Positions 52,808 through 60,753 of a stretch of 64,000 nucleotides of DNA are shown one piece after another. The DNA is from Bacteroidetes bacterium GWF2_41_31. Its GTDB lineage: Bacteria > Bacteroidota > Bacteroidia > Bacteroidales > F082. The stretch covers positions 1 through 64,000 of the forward strand of contig MEOL01000047.1 in the NCBI GenBank assembly GCA_001769215.1, read 5' to 3'. Position 1 is the stretch's first letter. The number at the start of each line of letters is the position of its first letter. The notes below the pieces were generated by a model. The model saw only the letters and a program-made list of their open reading frames with translations. It made no database searches and was not told the DNA's origin. A program made the position numbers and the translations under genes.

Positions 52808-54268
52808 ATGGTTAGGTGCTTGCACTGTTTTTTTCTCTTTATTATAATAATGACGCTGGTTTCGTGTGAAAACATAATCGAAACCCGACAAGCCGATCAT
52901 GCACCTAAAAAAGAAAAACGCCAAGCGCACAAGGTCCTGAACACGATTCTTGAGAAGAAAAAACTAAGGGCTGTTACCAATTATGGTTCTGTCAGCTATT
53001 TTATTTACAGGGGAGAACCGATGGGATATCAGTATGAATTGTTAAAAAACCTGTGTGGTTATCTGGATGTGGAGCTTGAGTTGATTATTGAAAGTGACCT
53101 CAATAAAAGCATCGGGATGCTAAACGACCGGGAGGTGGATTTAATTGCCATGGGTCTGACCATAAACAATAAACGCAAGGAACTGGTTTTGTTTACCGAC
53201 CCCATTATGATCACCCGGCAGGTATTGGTTCAGCGTAAACCAGAAGGATGGCAACACATGGCTACTGCCGAAGAAATAGAATCCCGGTTATTGAGGTCGA
53301 CGTTCGACTTGTCAGAAAAAAAAATCTATGTACAGGAGGGCACTGTTTTTAAGGAACAATTAGAGAAACTTGCCGACGACATGGCCGGTTACATTCAGGT
53401 GGTTAGCGATCCGCGCGAAGTGGAGGAGCTGATTGCCGCGGTGGCTTCAGGCGAAATAGAGTATACCATTGCTGATGAGCATGTTGCCATTGTTAACGCG
53501 AGGTATTACCCAAACCTGGATGTGGGTACCCAGGTTAGTTTTCAGCAAAAAATAGGTTGGGCAGTTAAAAAAAATCAGACAGCCCTTGTCGATACCATCA
53601 ATGCCTGGCTGCACAGCTTTAACTCGGGGCTGATGTCCAGGTTGTTAATTAACAAGTATTTTAAGAATAGCCGTTCGTGGCGCATTTCGCGAAGTCATTA
53701 CAACTCCTATAGCGGGAAGCAGCTGTCGCCTTACGATTCACTTATCAGACAAGGAGCCGCCAGGTTGGGTTGGGACTGGCGGCTGTTGGCTTCGCTGATT
53801 TATCAGGAATCGGAGTTTAAACCCGATGTTAAATCCTGGGCCGGAGCTTTTGGCCTGATGCAACTGATGCCTGCCGTACTCGAAGCCTATGGCTTGGATA
53901 GCACCGCTACCCCGGCCATGCAAATTGATGCAGGAGTGCGTTATTTGAGCAGCATGGAAAAACAACTGCCACCGGAAATCACCGATTCGTTACAGCGGGT
54001 TTTGTTTACCATGGCTGCTTACAACAGTGGACTGGGCCATGTGCTGGATGCACGTCGGTTGGCCAAAAAACAGGGCTTCAATCCAAATGCATGGGTCGAC
54101 AATACTGATTTGTGTATGCTAAAGTTGTCGGATGCAAATTATTACCGCGACCCGGTGGTTTATTATGGCTATGTGAGGGGAGAGGAAACCTATGCGTTTG
54201 TTCACGAGATTGTTGACCGCTATGGTCATTATGTAAATTTAATTGGGAAAAACCAATTGAACGAATAG
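52808..54268 (+). CDS. MltF-like membrane-bound lytic murein transglycosylase lipoprotein
   Basis: 486 residues. Lipoprotein signal peptide with lipobox LVSC (Cys near residue 20). An SBP_bac_3-type domain spans about 45-285 (LRAVTNYGSVSYFIYRGEPM, DREVDLIAMGLTI). A C-terminal SLT family 1 transglycosylase domain follows (about 305-470), with catalytic Glu in ASLIYQESEFKPD and GLMQLMPAV, and MAAYNSGLGHV. This two-domain plan is that of MltF, which cleaves peptidoglycan between MurNAc and GlcNAc with anhydro-ring formation, anchored in the outer membrane. Confidence 0.88.
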   Translation: MVRCLHCFFLFIIIMTLVSCENIIETRQADHAPKKEKRQAHKVLNTILEKKKLRAVTNYGSVSYFIYRGEPMGYQYELLKNLCGYLDVELELIIESDLNKSIGMLNDREVDLIAMGLTINNKRKELVLFTDPIMITRQVLVQRKPEGWQHMATAEEIESRLLRSTFDLSEKKIYVQEGTVFKEQLEKLADDMAGYIQVVSDPREVEELIAAVASGEIEYTIADEHVAIVNARYYPNLDVGTQVSFQQKIGWAVKKNQTALVDTINAWLHSFNSGLMSRLLINKYFKNSRSWRISRSHYNSYSGKQLSPYDSLIRQGAARLGWDWRLLASLIYQESEFKPDVKSWAGAFGLMQLMPAVLEAYGLDSTATPAMQIDAGVRYLSSMEKQLPPEITDSLQRVLFTMAAYNSGLGHVLDARRLAKKQGFNPNAWVDNTDLCMLKLSDANYYRDPVVYYGYVRGEETYAFVHEIVDRYGHYVNLIGKNQLNE

Positions 54269-55159
54269 GTGTTTTCTGACAAAAAATGTGTTAGCAGGAA
54301 CTGGGAGTCAGATTATTTATACACTTATAGGTTTTTATATTGGATTTATGACCCCTATCCCCTGCCTTTCCCCAAAGGGGAAAGGTGATAATTTATTCTA
54401 ATTTGAACCATTAAACCTTAATAAAATACACTTATAAGATTAATATACAATGTTTTATCACTCCTCCCCTTTGGGGAGGAGCGGGGAGGAGGGGTTATAA
54501 ACCAGCAAATTATTAATATACTTATAGGTTTTTATGACCCCTTTCCCCTCCCGAAAGGGTTCGCCCCGAACGCTTTCGGGGCCAAAAGGGAAAGGTGATA
54601 ATTTATTCTAATTTGAACCATTAAACCTTAATAAAATATACTTATAAGATTAATATACAATGTTTTATCACTCCTTACCTTTGGTGATCCCTATTGCCAT
54701 CGGGAGGGAGGAGGGGTTATAAACCAGCAAATTATTAATATACTTATAGGTTTTTATGACCCCTTTCCACTGCCGAATTCCGAACGTTTTCGGGATCGGG
54801 ATTCCCCACAAGGGAAAGGTGATAATTTATTCTAATTTGAATCATTAAACCTTAATAAAGTACACTTATAAGCTTAATATACAATGATTTATCACTCCTC
54901 CCCTTTGGGGTATCCCGATAGCCATCGGGAGGGAGGAGGGGTTATAAACCAGCATATTTTTTTTGAATGAGTATCCGCTTCTGTACCAAATCGATAAAAA
55001 CAATGCAAAAAATTTACAAATTCCTCCAAAGCGTTAATTTGACTCATTCCACAGCTCTAATTTCAGGGCGATCTCTCCTCTCTTCATGAAAAGAAGGGGC
55101 GGGGGTGAGTTGAGTGAATTCAGAATCAAATAATTAGGTATTATAACGGATACCCGGAT
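54269..55159. other. 891-bp intergenic region dominated by direct repeats
   Basis: No gene is supported. 54318-54957 is the three-unit repeat block listed next. The last ~200 bp contain one more imperfect C-rich/G-rich palindrome (near 55070-55105) of the same general type. Confidence 0.8.
54318..54957. repeat. Three imperfect direct repeats (~197-222 bp) with nested palindromes
   Basis: The anchor cttataggtttttat occurs at 54324, 54521 and 54743. Each unit runs through two palindromic C/G-rich segments separated by a constant block (gaaaggtgataatttattct, aatttgaa(c/t)cattaaacct, taataaa, cttataag), and ends ggttataaaccagca. Constant blocks are nearly identical, but the palindrome loops differ. 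Unit 1 has the simple tttccccaaaggggaaa and cctcccctttggggagg. Units 2 and 3 carry extra inserts such as cccgatagccatcggg. Not CRISPR: unit length and the lack of unique spacers exclude it. Confidence 0.85.
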
Positions 55160-55372
55160 TTACTTCTTATTCGACGTGTCTTCACTTTTTTCGTGATCAT
55201 CACTGCCTATGCCATCTTTAAACTCCTTTATTCCTTTGCCTATTCCGCGCATGAGTTCAGGAATTTTCTTCCCTCCAAATAACAACAGGATAACAACAAC
55301 AATAATAATAATTTCAGGGGTTCCAATCCACCCTGAAAACTGAACTAAGGCATTGGCTGCAAGTATGTTCAT
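55160..55372 (-). CDS. tatA: Twin-arginine translocase subunit TatA
   Basis: 70 residues: one N-terminal TM helix (TPEIIIIVVVILLLFGGKKI), the FGxxKxPE hinge (FGGKKIPELM), an amphipathic helix (RGIGKGIKEFKDGI) and an acidic tail. This is the complete TatA/E plan, with the usual length. TatA forms the pore for folded proteins. No tatC is in view. A TATCTTTG -7 box lies upstream at 55399-55406. Confidence 0.92.
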   Translation of the reverse strand: MNILAANALVQFSGWIGTPEIIIIVVVILLLFGGKKIPELMRGIGKGIKEFKDGIGSDDHEKSEDTSNKK

Positions 55373-55398
55373 GATTTATTTTTTTACAAAAGTTGCAA

Positions 55399-55406
55399 CA
55401 AAGATA
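55399..55406 (-). promoter_or_regulatory. -7 box upstream of tatA
   Basis: The minus strand reads TATCTTTG, 26 bp before the tatA start. No convincing -33 element at the normal spacing. Confidence 0.45.
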
Positions 55407-55446
55407 AACAAAAACAACCTCTTCCTCCTTTTTGTTGTCATTTCAT

Positions 55447-55454
55447 TACTTTTG
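55447..55454 (+). promoter_or_regulatory. -7 box upstream of the deiminase gene
   Basis: TACTTTTG, 20 bp before the ATG at 55475. TTTG/TTG motifs at 55431-55437 are close, but the spacing is short. Confidence 0.45.
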
Positions 55455-55474
55455 TATCACCTTTAACTATAACC

Positions 55475-57484
55475 ATGAAAAAGCGCCGTCTGTTTTTGTC
55501 TCTGACAATCCTGCTTTCCTTGCAAACTTTGTTTGCACAAAATCAACAACCCGATTATCGAAAGTTGCATTATCTCTCCAAAGAGGAGATGGAGTTAAAG
55601 GTTGATTTTTCGAAAGATTTTATTGCAACCGATCCTCCTGAAGGAACCATTTACAACGTGGCGGAGTTCGATCAGATGCAGGCCGTGTTGGTACGCTATC
55701 CATTTGGAGTGCCTGTTGAATTAATCCGCGAGATGGCGGAAAATACTACTGTCACAACCATTGTAGCCAATGCCAGCCAACAACAGACGGTCATTAATAC
55801 CTACACCAGTAACAATGTGAATCTGAGTAATTGTAACTTTTTATTGGCTCCTACCGACAGCTATTGGGTACGCGATTATGGTCCCTGGTTTGTTTTTGAT
55901 GGCAACAAACAGCCTGGTATTGTCGATTTTCCATACAATCGTCCACGCCCAAACGACAACAACATCCCGGCCAAAGTAGCTGCTGAGCTTGAAATAAACC
56001 TTTTCGGGATGAACCTGATCCACACAGGTGGAAACTACATGTGCGACGGGTTGGGGATGGCTTCAAGCACTGATCTTGTATTGGATGAAAATCCAACCTT
56101 AACTATCACTCAGGTCAACGGGTTTGTTAACGATTACCTGGGGAACGCTCCCTATATGGTTCTGGAAGACCCGTTGGGAGAATATATTAAACACATCGAC
56201 TGTTGGGGGAAATTTCTTTCACCGGGTAAAGTACTCATCGGACAGGTTCCGGAAACCGACAACCGGTATCAGGATTATGAAAACACCGCCAATTATTTTG
56301 CCAACACAACAAGTTCCTGGGGCATTCCATATGAAGTGGTCAGGGTATTTACTCCGGGCACTTTTCCCAATACGCCTTATACCAACTCCGTCATACTCAA
56401 TAAAAAAGTATTGGTTCCAATCACCGGGAGCCAATGGGACGATGAGGCGTTGGCGGTTTACGAAGAAGCCATGCCGGGTTACGAAATCATCGGGATCATG
56501 TATGATGGTTGGGAAAATACCGATGCACTCCATTGTCGCGCGATTGGCGTTGCCGATATCGGTATGTTGCGCATCCATCATATCCCTTTGATGGGAGAGA
56601 TGTATTATGCAGACCATTATGAGATAACTGCGGATTTGATTGCTTACAGTGGTGAACAGATTTATCAGGATTCCGTTTTTGTTTATTACCGCCAGGACGG
56701 TGGCGCTTTTGAGCAGGTGCTGATGCAACATCTGACGGGTGATACCTATACAGGAACCATTGAAAATATTAATCAGGGAGCTACCGTAGAATATTATTTA
56801 TTTGCCGCTGATGAGTCGGGCCGCAGGTCGTTTTGCCCCTATATTGGAGAACCCGATCCCTTTGAGTTTCATGTGGCGGTATTGCCCGGTTTGACCTTTC
56901 ATCCTGATTCAGTGTTGTTTGAAACGGAGGAGGATATGATCATGGGGTTGCCACTACAAGTGGTTAATAACTCTGTCAGTGGTATCATGATCAGCTCCAT
57001 TACAGAGATGGGTGATGAATTTATGTGGTTCGTTGATCAGATGCCCTCGCTGCCTTTGTTCCTTCCATCGGGCGACAGCCTGTCGCTTTTGATTAAATGC
57101 GATATACCCGTAAAATATATTGGAACACTCATCACCGATTCTCTATTTGTGTCCACGGGATCGGGTCTGTTTGCTGTAAGGATAATGATAGACAGCGACT
57201 TGATTTCTTCATCCAATATTATGGGAATTTCACCCAAACCGATGGTGTATCCTAACCCTGCTTCCTTCAGATTAAATTTGAATTTTGAAACTACTCCGGG
57301 CGATGTGGTTCAGGTCATCCTATACAGGCTTTCGGGCGAACAGGTATTGAATCAATCATTTGTCTCCTATGATGGTCAGGCAATCAGTTTTCTACTTCCA
57401 GAGTCCCTAAAATCAGGAACCTATGTCTATCGTGTGGTATCACCCACCAATACCGTTGCCGGGAAAGTGGTCGTTATCAGGTAA
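55475..57484 (+). CDS. T9SS-exported peptidylarginine deiminase/agmatine deiminase-fold protein (PPAD-like)
   Basis: 669 residues. Signal peptide to FAQ (about 22). The guanidino-group-modifying domain (about 55-375) has the catalytic set D134 (WVRDYGPW), H240 and D242 (KHIDCW) and C354 (ALHCRAIG). Two arginines, R156 and R158 (YNRPRP), plus W131 and Y237 sit at positions exactly four higher than residues I recall for Porphyromonas gingivalis PPAD (D130, R152, R154, W127, Y233, H236, D238; C351 is +3). In PPAD the arginines bind the carboxylate of C-terminal arginine. Ig-like regions follow (about 380-590), then a T9SS sorting domain (VYPNPASFRLNLN ... KSGTYVYRVV). It probably citrullinates peptides outside the cell. 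Confidence 0.82.
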   Translation: MKKRRLFLSLTILLSLQTLFAQNQQPDYRKLHYLSKEEMELKVDFSKDFIATDPPEGTIYNVAEFDQMQAVLVRYPFGVPVELIREMAENTTVTTIVANASQQQTVINTYTSNNVNLSNCNFLLAPTDSYWVRDYGPWFVFDGNKQPGIVDFPYNRPRPNDNNIPAKVAAELEINLFGMNLIHTGGNYMCDGLGMASSTDLVLDENPTLTITQVNGFVNDYLGNAPYMVLEDPLGEYIKHIDCWGKFLSPGKVLIGQVPETDNRYQDYENTANYFANTTSSWGIPYEVVRVFTPGTFPNTPYTNSVILNKKVLVPITGSQWDDEALAVYEEAMPGYEIIGIMYDGWENTDALHCRAIGVADIGMLRIHHIPLMGEMYYADHYEITADLIAYSGEQIYQDSVFVYYRQDGGAFEQVLMQHLTGDTYTGTIENINQGATVEYYLFAADESGRRSFCPYIGEPDPFEFHVAVLPGLTFHPDSVLFETEEDMIMGLPLQVVNNSVSGIMISSITEMGDEFMWFVDQMPSLPLFLPSGDSLSLLIKCDIPVKYIGTLITDSLFVSTGSGLFAVRIMIDSDLISSSNIMGISPKPMVYPNPASFRLNLNFETTPGDVVQVILYRLSGEQVLNQSFVSYDGQAISFLLPESLKSGTYVYRVVSPTNTVAGKVVVIR

Positions 57485-57496
57485 AGCAGCGATTGT

Positions 57497-57616
57497 TCAA
57501 ACCAGTACGAAAGTAAGGTAAACCGCAGCTCCTAAGGATGCCACAACAATCCAAAAGGTAATGAGTGGTGGTAGCTTGTCTTTGTCAGGATCGTAGTCGA
57601 AAGGGCTATTTGGCAT
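57497..57616 (-). CDS. 39-aa single-pass membrane peptide
   Basis: The frame from ATG at 57614-57616 encodes MPNSPFDYDPDKDKLPPLIT followed by a hydrophobic helix (FWIVVASLGAAVYLTFVLV) and stops at 57497. It starts 12 bp after the stop of the SPOR protein gene, in the same direction. The charged-then-hydrophobic plan and the tight spacing support a real small gene; no family recognised. Confidence 0.55.
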   Translation of the reverse strand: MPNSPFDYDPDKDKLPPLITFWIVVASLGAAVYLTFVLV

Positions 57617-57628
57617 TGTCGTTTTCTT

Positions 57629-58840
57629 TTAAGGAAGTTTATCCAATCGTTCACCTGATTTAAAGGCTACCACAAAAGCGTCAACAATTCCATTGGTACT
57701 CCTCAATTCATTTCTCCTTTCACGGGCCGCTTCGTAGTTTGAAAATGAACCGATCGTATAGATAAAGAAACCGTTGTGGGTATTTTGTTTTATTTGCGAT
57801 GCAGGCAGGTTATACATGCTGCTCAGCTTATCAATGGAAATGGCATTCCCATATTTGGCCCTGATTTGTACGCGGTATTCTATTTCGGCAGTTACTACTT
57901 TTTCAATAACCGGCTTTTCGACGACTTTTTCAACCACCTCTTTCACAACAGGTTCTACAGGTGTTTCCTTTTTCGGCGGTTCCACGGGCTGACTTAAGAC
58001 GGGCGGAGCCACAAAGAGCATATCAATTTCGGCAGGTTGTACAGGTTCGTTTTGAGCAGGTAGCTCGTTTTGTGTTTTTTTTGAAGATTCGATGTAATCG
58101 AATTCCTCTGATTTTGTTCGTTTATTTTGCCCGAATTTAAAGGTGATTCCAAGCGAGGAGTAATTGTATATGTCATACTTAAAACCACTCTCCCTGCCAT
58201 CAAGCATATCGGAATTTAGTCCGCGGTTTGATGATTCAAGATTCAGCGCCCATTGATTCGTCAATCGAAATTTCAACCCCATGCCACCAATTAGTATTCC
58301 TTCAATGGTTCTGCCATTAATACCATTTCCATTCCCATAACCTACTTTTCTGAGCACTTTTTTTGTCGACAACTCCATCAATTCACTGTTATAGTTTGTC
58401 AGGCCTATACCGGCGACAAGATACACATCCCACAATTGATCGTCCTGATAAGGAAAAAAAATGTTTCGGATACTAATGGTAGAATTCAGATTAAACTCAA
58501 TGTAATTGGCCTCGAAATACAGATTTGATGGCCTGCGTGTTCCGGCAAGTTGACCATTTAATGCCTGTGCCCTTACCCCAAAAACAGGGGATATCTGAAA
58601 GCCCAGTTGCAGGCCTCCGGCAAATCTCCATTCATTTTCATTTTTGGTAACCGGCACGTACTGATATTGTTTTATATCACCAAAAAACAAGCTGGTTCCG
58701 CCGCTGGCGTTGAACATCCAATGCCGACGAAAATCCGTAGTTGAATTGAACGACTGTGAAAAAACAGGTGTACCTGTCATGGCGAATAGGAGTGAGAGAG
58801 GTACAATAATCCGTAAAAAAGAGCTTTTTAACAGTGGCAT
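57629..58840 (-). CDS. Outer-membrane beta-barrel protein with C-terminal SPOR domain
   Basis: 403 residues: signal peptide (to FSQ, about 29), a beta-barrel-like N-terminal domain (about 35-235; FNASGGTSLFFGDIKQYQY, WALNLESSNRGLNSD), a Pro/Glu/Val-rich linker (about 255-320, PVEPVVKEVVEKVVEK), and a SPOR domain (about 322-403; YRVQIRAKYGNAISI, FFIYTIGSFSNYEAARERRN). SPOR binds denuded glycan strands of peptidoglycan. The fusion would tether outer membrane to septal peptidoglycan. Confidence 0.8.
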   Translation of the reverse strand: MPLLKSSFLRIIVPLSLLFAMTGTPVFSQSFNSTTDFRRHWMFNASGGTSLFFGDIKQYQYVPVTKNENEWRFAGGLQLGFQISPVFGVRAQALNGQLAGTRRPSNLYFEANYIEFNLNSTISIRNIFFPYQDDQLWDVYLVAGIGLTNYNSELMELSTKKVLRKVGYGNGNGINGRTIEGILIGGMGLKFRLTNQWALNLESSNRGLNSDMLDGRESGFKYDIYNYSSLGITFKFGQNKRTKSEEFDYIESSKKTQNELPAQNEPVQPAEIDMLFVAPPVLSQPVEPPKKETPVEPVVKEVVEKVVEKPVIEKVVTAEIEYRVQIRAKYGNAISIDKLSSMYNLPASQIKQNTHNGFFIYTIGSFSNYEAARERRNELRSTNGIVDAFVVAFKSGERLDKLP

Positions 58841-58943
58841 AGCGGCAGATGATTATAATGATTAGGCCTTTCAATCTGGTAAAACAAGTACACAGCTTTT
58901 TAATGACCTAAAAATAAATAAAAACCGGGTGCTTTAATTTGCC

Positions 58944-60668
58944 TTATCCATTAATTATCGCCAACCAATTGTTAATATCTTCAAGTTGAACAGCCGGTAT
59001 GCTCAGCTTATTTTTTTTTCGGTATCCATTCAGCGTCTGCAGGATGACTGTAGGCTTGGCCTCTTTTAGGGCTGCCGGGGAACTGAATCCGGCGGGGGCG
59101 AGATGCGGTGCCCAATCGCTGTGAATGCCGAGTATTGCAAAGTCATCGCCGGCAAATGATTTCTTCATGATTTCAGGCCGCATCTGAGGGAAAAACAACA
59201 CCTCCTGAATGGAGGATTGATTGGTCATAATCATCACCAAACGGTCGATGCCAATGCCCATTCCTGATGTCGGAGGCATGCCGTATTCCATGGCACGTAA
59301 AAAGTCCTGATCGATGAACATGGCTTCGTCGTCACCTTTTTCCGCCAGTTTCATTTGATCTTCAAATCGCTGACGTTGATCGATGGGATCGTTAAGTTCG
59401 GTATAGGCATTTGCCAATTCTTTGCCATTTACCATCAATTCAAAACGCTCTGTTAATTCAGGATTGTTCCTGTGGCGTTTGCACAGCGGTGACATTTCAA
59501 CAGGGTAATCCGTTATAAAGGTAGGTTGTATGAATTTCGATTCACATTTTTCACCAAAAATTTCATCAATCAGTTTACCTTTTCCCATGGAAGGATCTGT
59601 TTCAACACCAAGTTTTTTGGCCGTATCCTGCAACTCTTGTTCGTTCATCCCGCTTACGTCGATGCCGGTGAATTCTTCGATTGCTCCAAGGATAGATAAA
59701 CGACGAAAAGGTACTTTAAAATCGATTACCTGTTTTCCAACCTGTACCTGAGTGGTTCCATGCAGTTCAAGTGCGATTTTCTCGATCATGCGTTCGGTCA
59801 GATCCATCATCCAGAAGTAATCCTTGTAAGCTACATAGAGTTCCATTTGTGTAAACTCAGGGTTGTGGAAACGATCCATTCCTTCGTTACGGAAGTCTTT
59901 CGCAAACTCATAAACACCTTCGAAGCCGCCAATGATCAGCCGCTTTAGATAAAGTTCGTTGGCCACGCGCAAATACAGTGGTATGTTTAAGGCGTTGTGG
60001 TGAGTCATAAACGGACGAGCAGCGGCGCCACCCGGAATGGCTTGCAAAATGGGGGTTTCTACTTCAAGGTATCCCTTGTCGTTCAGAAAATCACGCATCG
60101 ACCTGATGACCCGGGCACGTTTAACGAACACGTCTTTTACCTTGTCGTTCACAATTAAATCAACATATCGCTGGCGATACCGCTGATCGGGATCGGTAAA
60201 GGCATCGTATACCACGCCCTCTTTTTCTTTTACAATAGGAAGCGGGCGCAATGACTTCGATAAGATGGTAAAAGATTTAACATGGACGGTTATCTCGCCC
60301 ATTTGTGTTGTAAAAACATATCCGGTTACCCCGATGATGTCACCAATATCGAGCAACCGTTTAAACACCGTATTGTACATGGTTTTGTCGTCTCCCGGGC
60401 AAATTTCATCCCGTTTGAAATAAAGCTGGATTCGTCCCGTGGAATCCATCAATTCTACAAATGAGGCGGCACCCATGATCCGGCGGCTCATGATTCGTCC
60501 TGCCATGCATACTTCCTGAAAAAGGCTGTTGTCTTGAGGGTATTTTTTCAGTACCTCGGAAGCAAAAGCATTCACATGAATTTCTTCCGGTGGAAAGGCA
60601 TTGATGTCGAGTTTATTTAGTTCTGTCAGTGCATCACGCCTGATCTGTTCCTGTTCGCTAAGTTGCAT
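58944..60668 (-). CDS. lysS: Class II lysyl-tRNA synthetase
   Basis: 574 residues. An N-terminal OB-fold anticodon-binding domain (about 55-165; AGRIMSRRIMGAASFVEL) is followed by the class II catalytic domain with motif 2 FRNEGMDRFHNPEFTQMELY and motif 3 GMGIGIDRLVMI. The C-terminus has an extra ~70 residues beyond motif 3 (to AIING), as in other Bacteroidota LysRS. It charges tRNA-Lys. Its promoter overlaps the terminator of the upstream gene. Confidence 0.96.
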   Translation of the reverse strand: MQLSEQEQIRRDALTELNKLDINAFPPEEIHVNAFASEVLKKYPQDNSLFQEVCMAGRIMSRRIMGAASFVELMDSTGRIQLYFKRDEICPGDDKTMYNTVFKRLLDIGDIIGVTGYVFTTQMGEITVHVKSFTILSKSLRPLPIVKEKEGVVYDAFTDPDQRYRQRYVDLIVNDKVKDVFVKRARVIRSMRDFLNDKGYLEVETPILQAIPGGAAARPFMTHHNALNIPLYLRVANELYLKRLIIGGFEGVYEFAKDFRNEGMDRFHNPEFTQMELYVAYKDYFWMMDLTERMIEKIALELHGTTQVQVGKQVIDFKVPFRRLSILGAIEEFTGIDVSGMNEQELQDTAKKLGVETDPSMGKGKLIDEIFGEKCESKFIQPTFITDYPVEMSPLCKRHRNNPELTERFELMVNGKELANAYTELNDPIDQRQRFEDQMKLAEKGDDEAMFIDQDFLRAMEYGMPPTSGMGIGIDRLVMIMTNQSSIQEVLFFPQMRPEIMKKSFAGDDFAILGIHSDWAPHLAPAGFSSPAALKEAKPTVILQTLNGYRKKNKLSIPAVQLEDINNWLAIING

Positions 60669-60684
60669 GGTGATAAAATTTTGG

Positions 60685-60692
60685 CAAAGATA
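60685..60692 (-). promoter_or_regulatory. -7 box of lysS
   Basis: The minus strand reads TATCTTTG, 16 bp before the start codon, with TTTTG at 60709-60713 as -33 candidate about 16 bp away. The -33 candidate lies inside the terminator hairpin of the upstream gene. Confidence 0.6.
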
Positions 60693-60730
60693 AAAAAAGC
60701 TGCCTGTTCAAAAGAAAAGAACAGACAGCT
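60692..60730 (-). terminator. Rho-independent terminator of the Omp28-like gene
   Basis: agctgcctgttc (60698-60709) pairs with gaacagacagct (60719-60730), 11 of 12 positions, with a 9-nt loop. On the minus strand it is followed by seven T. It ends 23 bp after the gene's stop at 60754. Confidence 0.9.
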
Positions 60731-60753
60731 ATTCAAGGTTTAATTACAAACGA

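Noticed and set aside
52673-52930. N-terminal extension of the thioesterase
   Set aside because: Its translation lacks thioesterase likeness and it runs antisense to the lipoprotein signal of the transglycosylase; the GTG at 52672 fits better.
54318-54957. CRISPR array
   Set aside because: Only three units of about 200 bp, constant sequence throughout, no unique spacers of uniform size and no cas genes.
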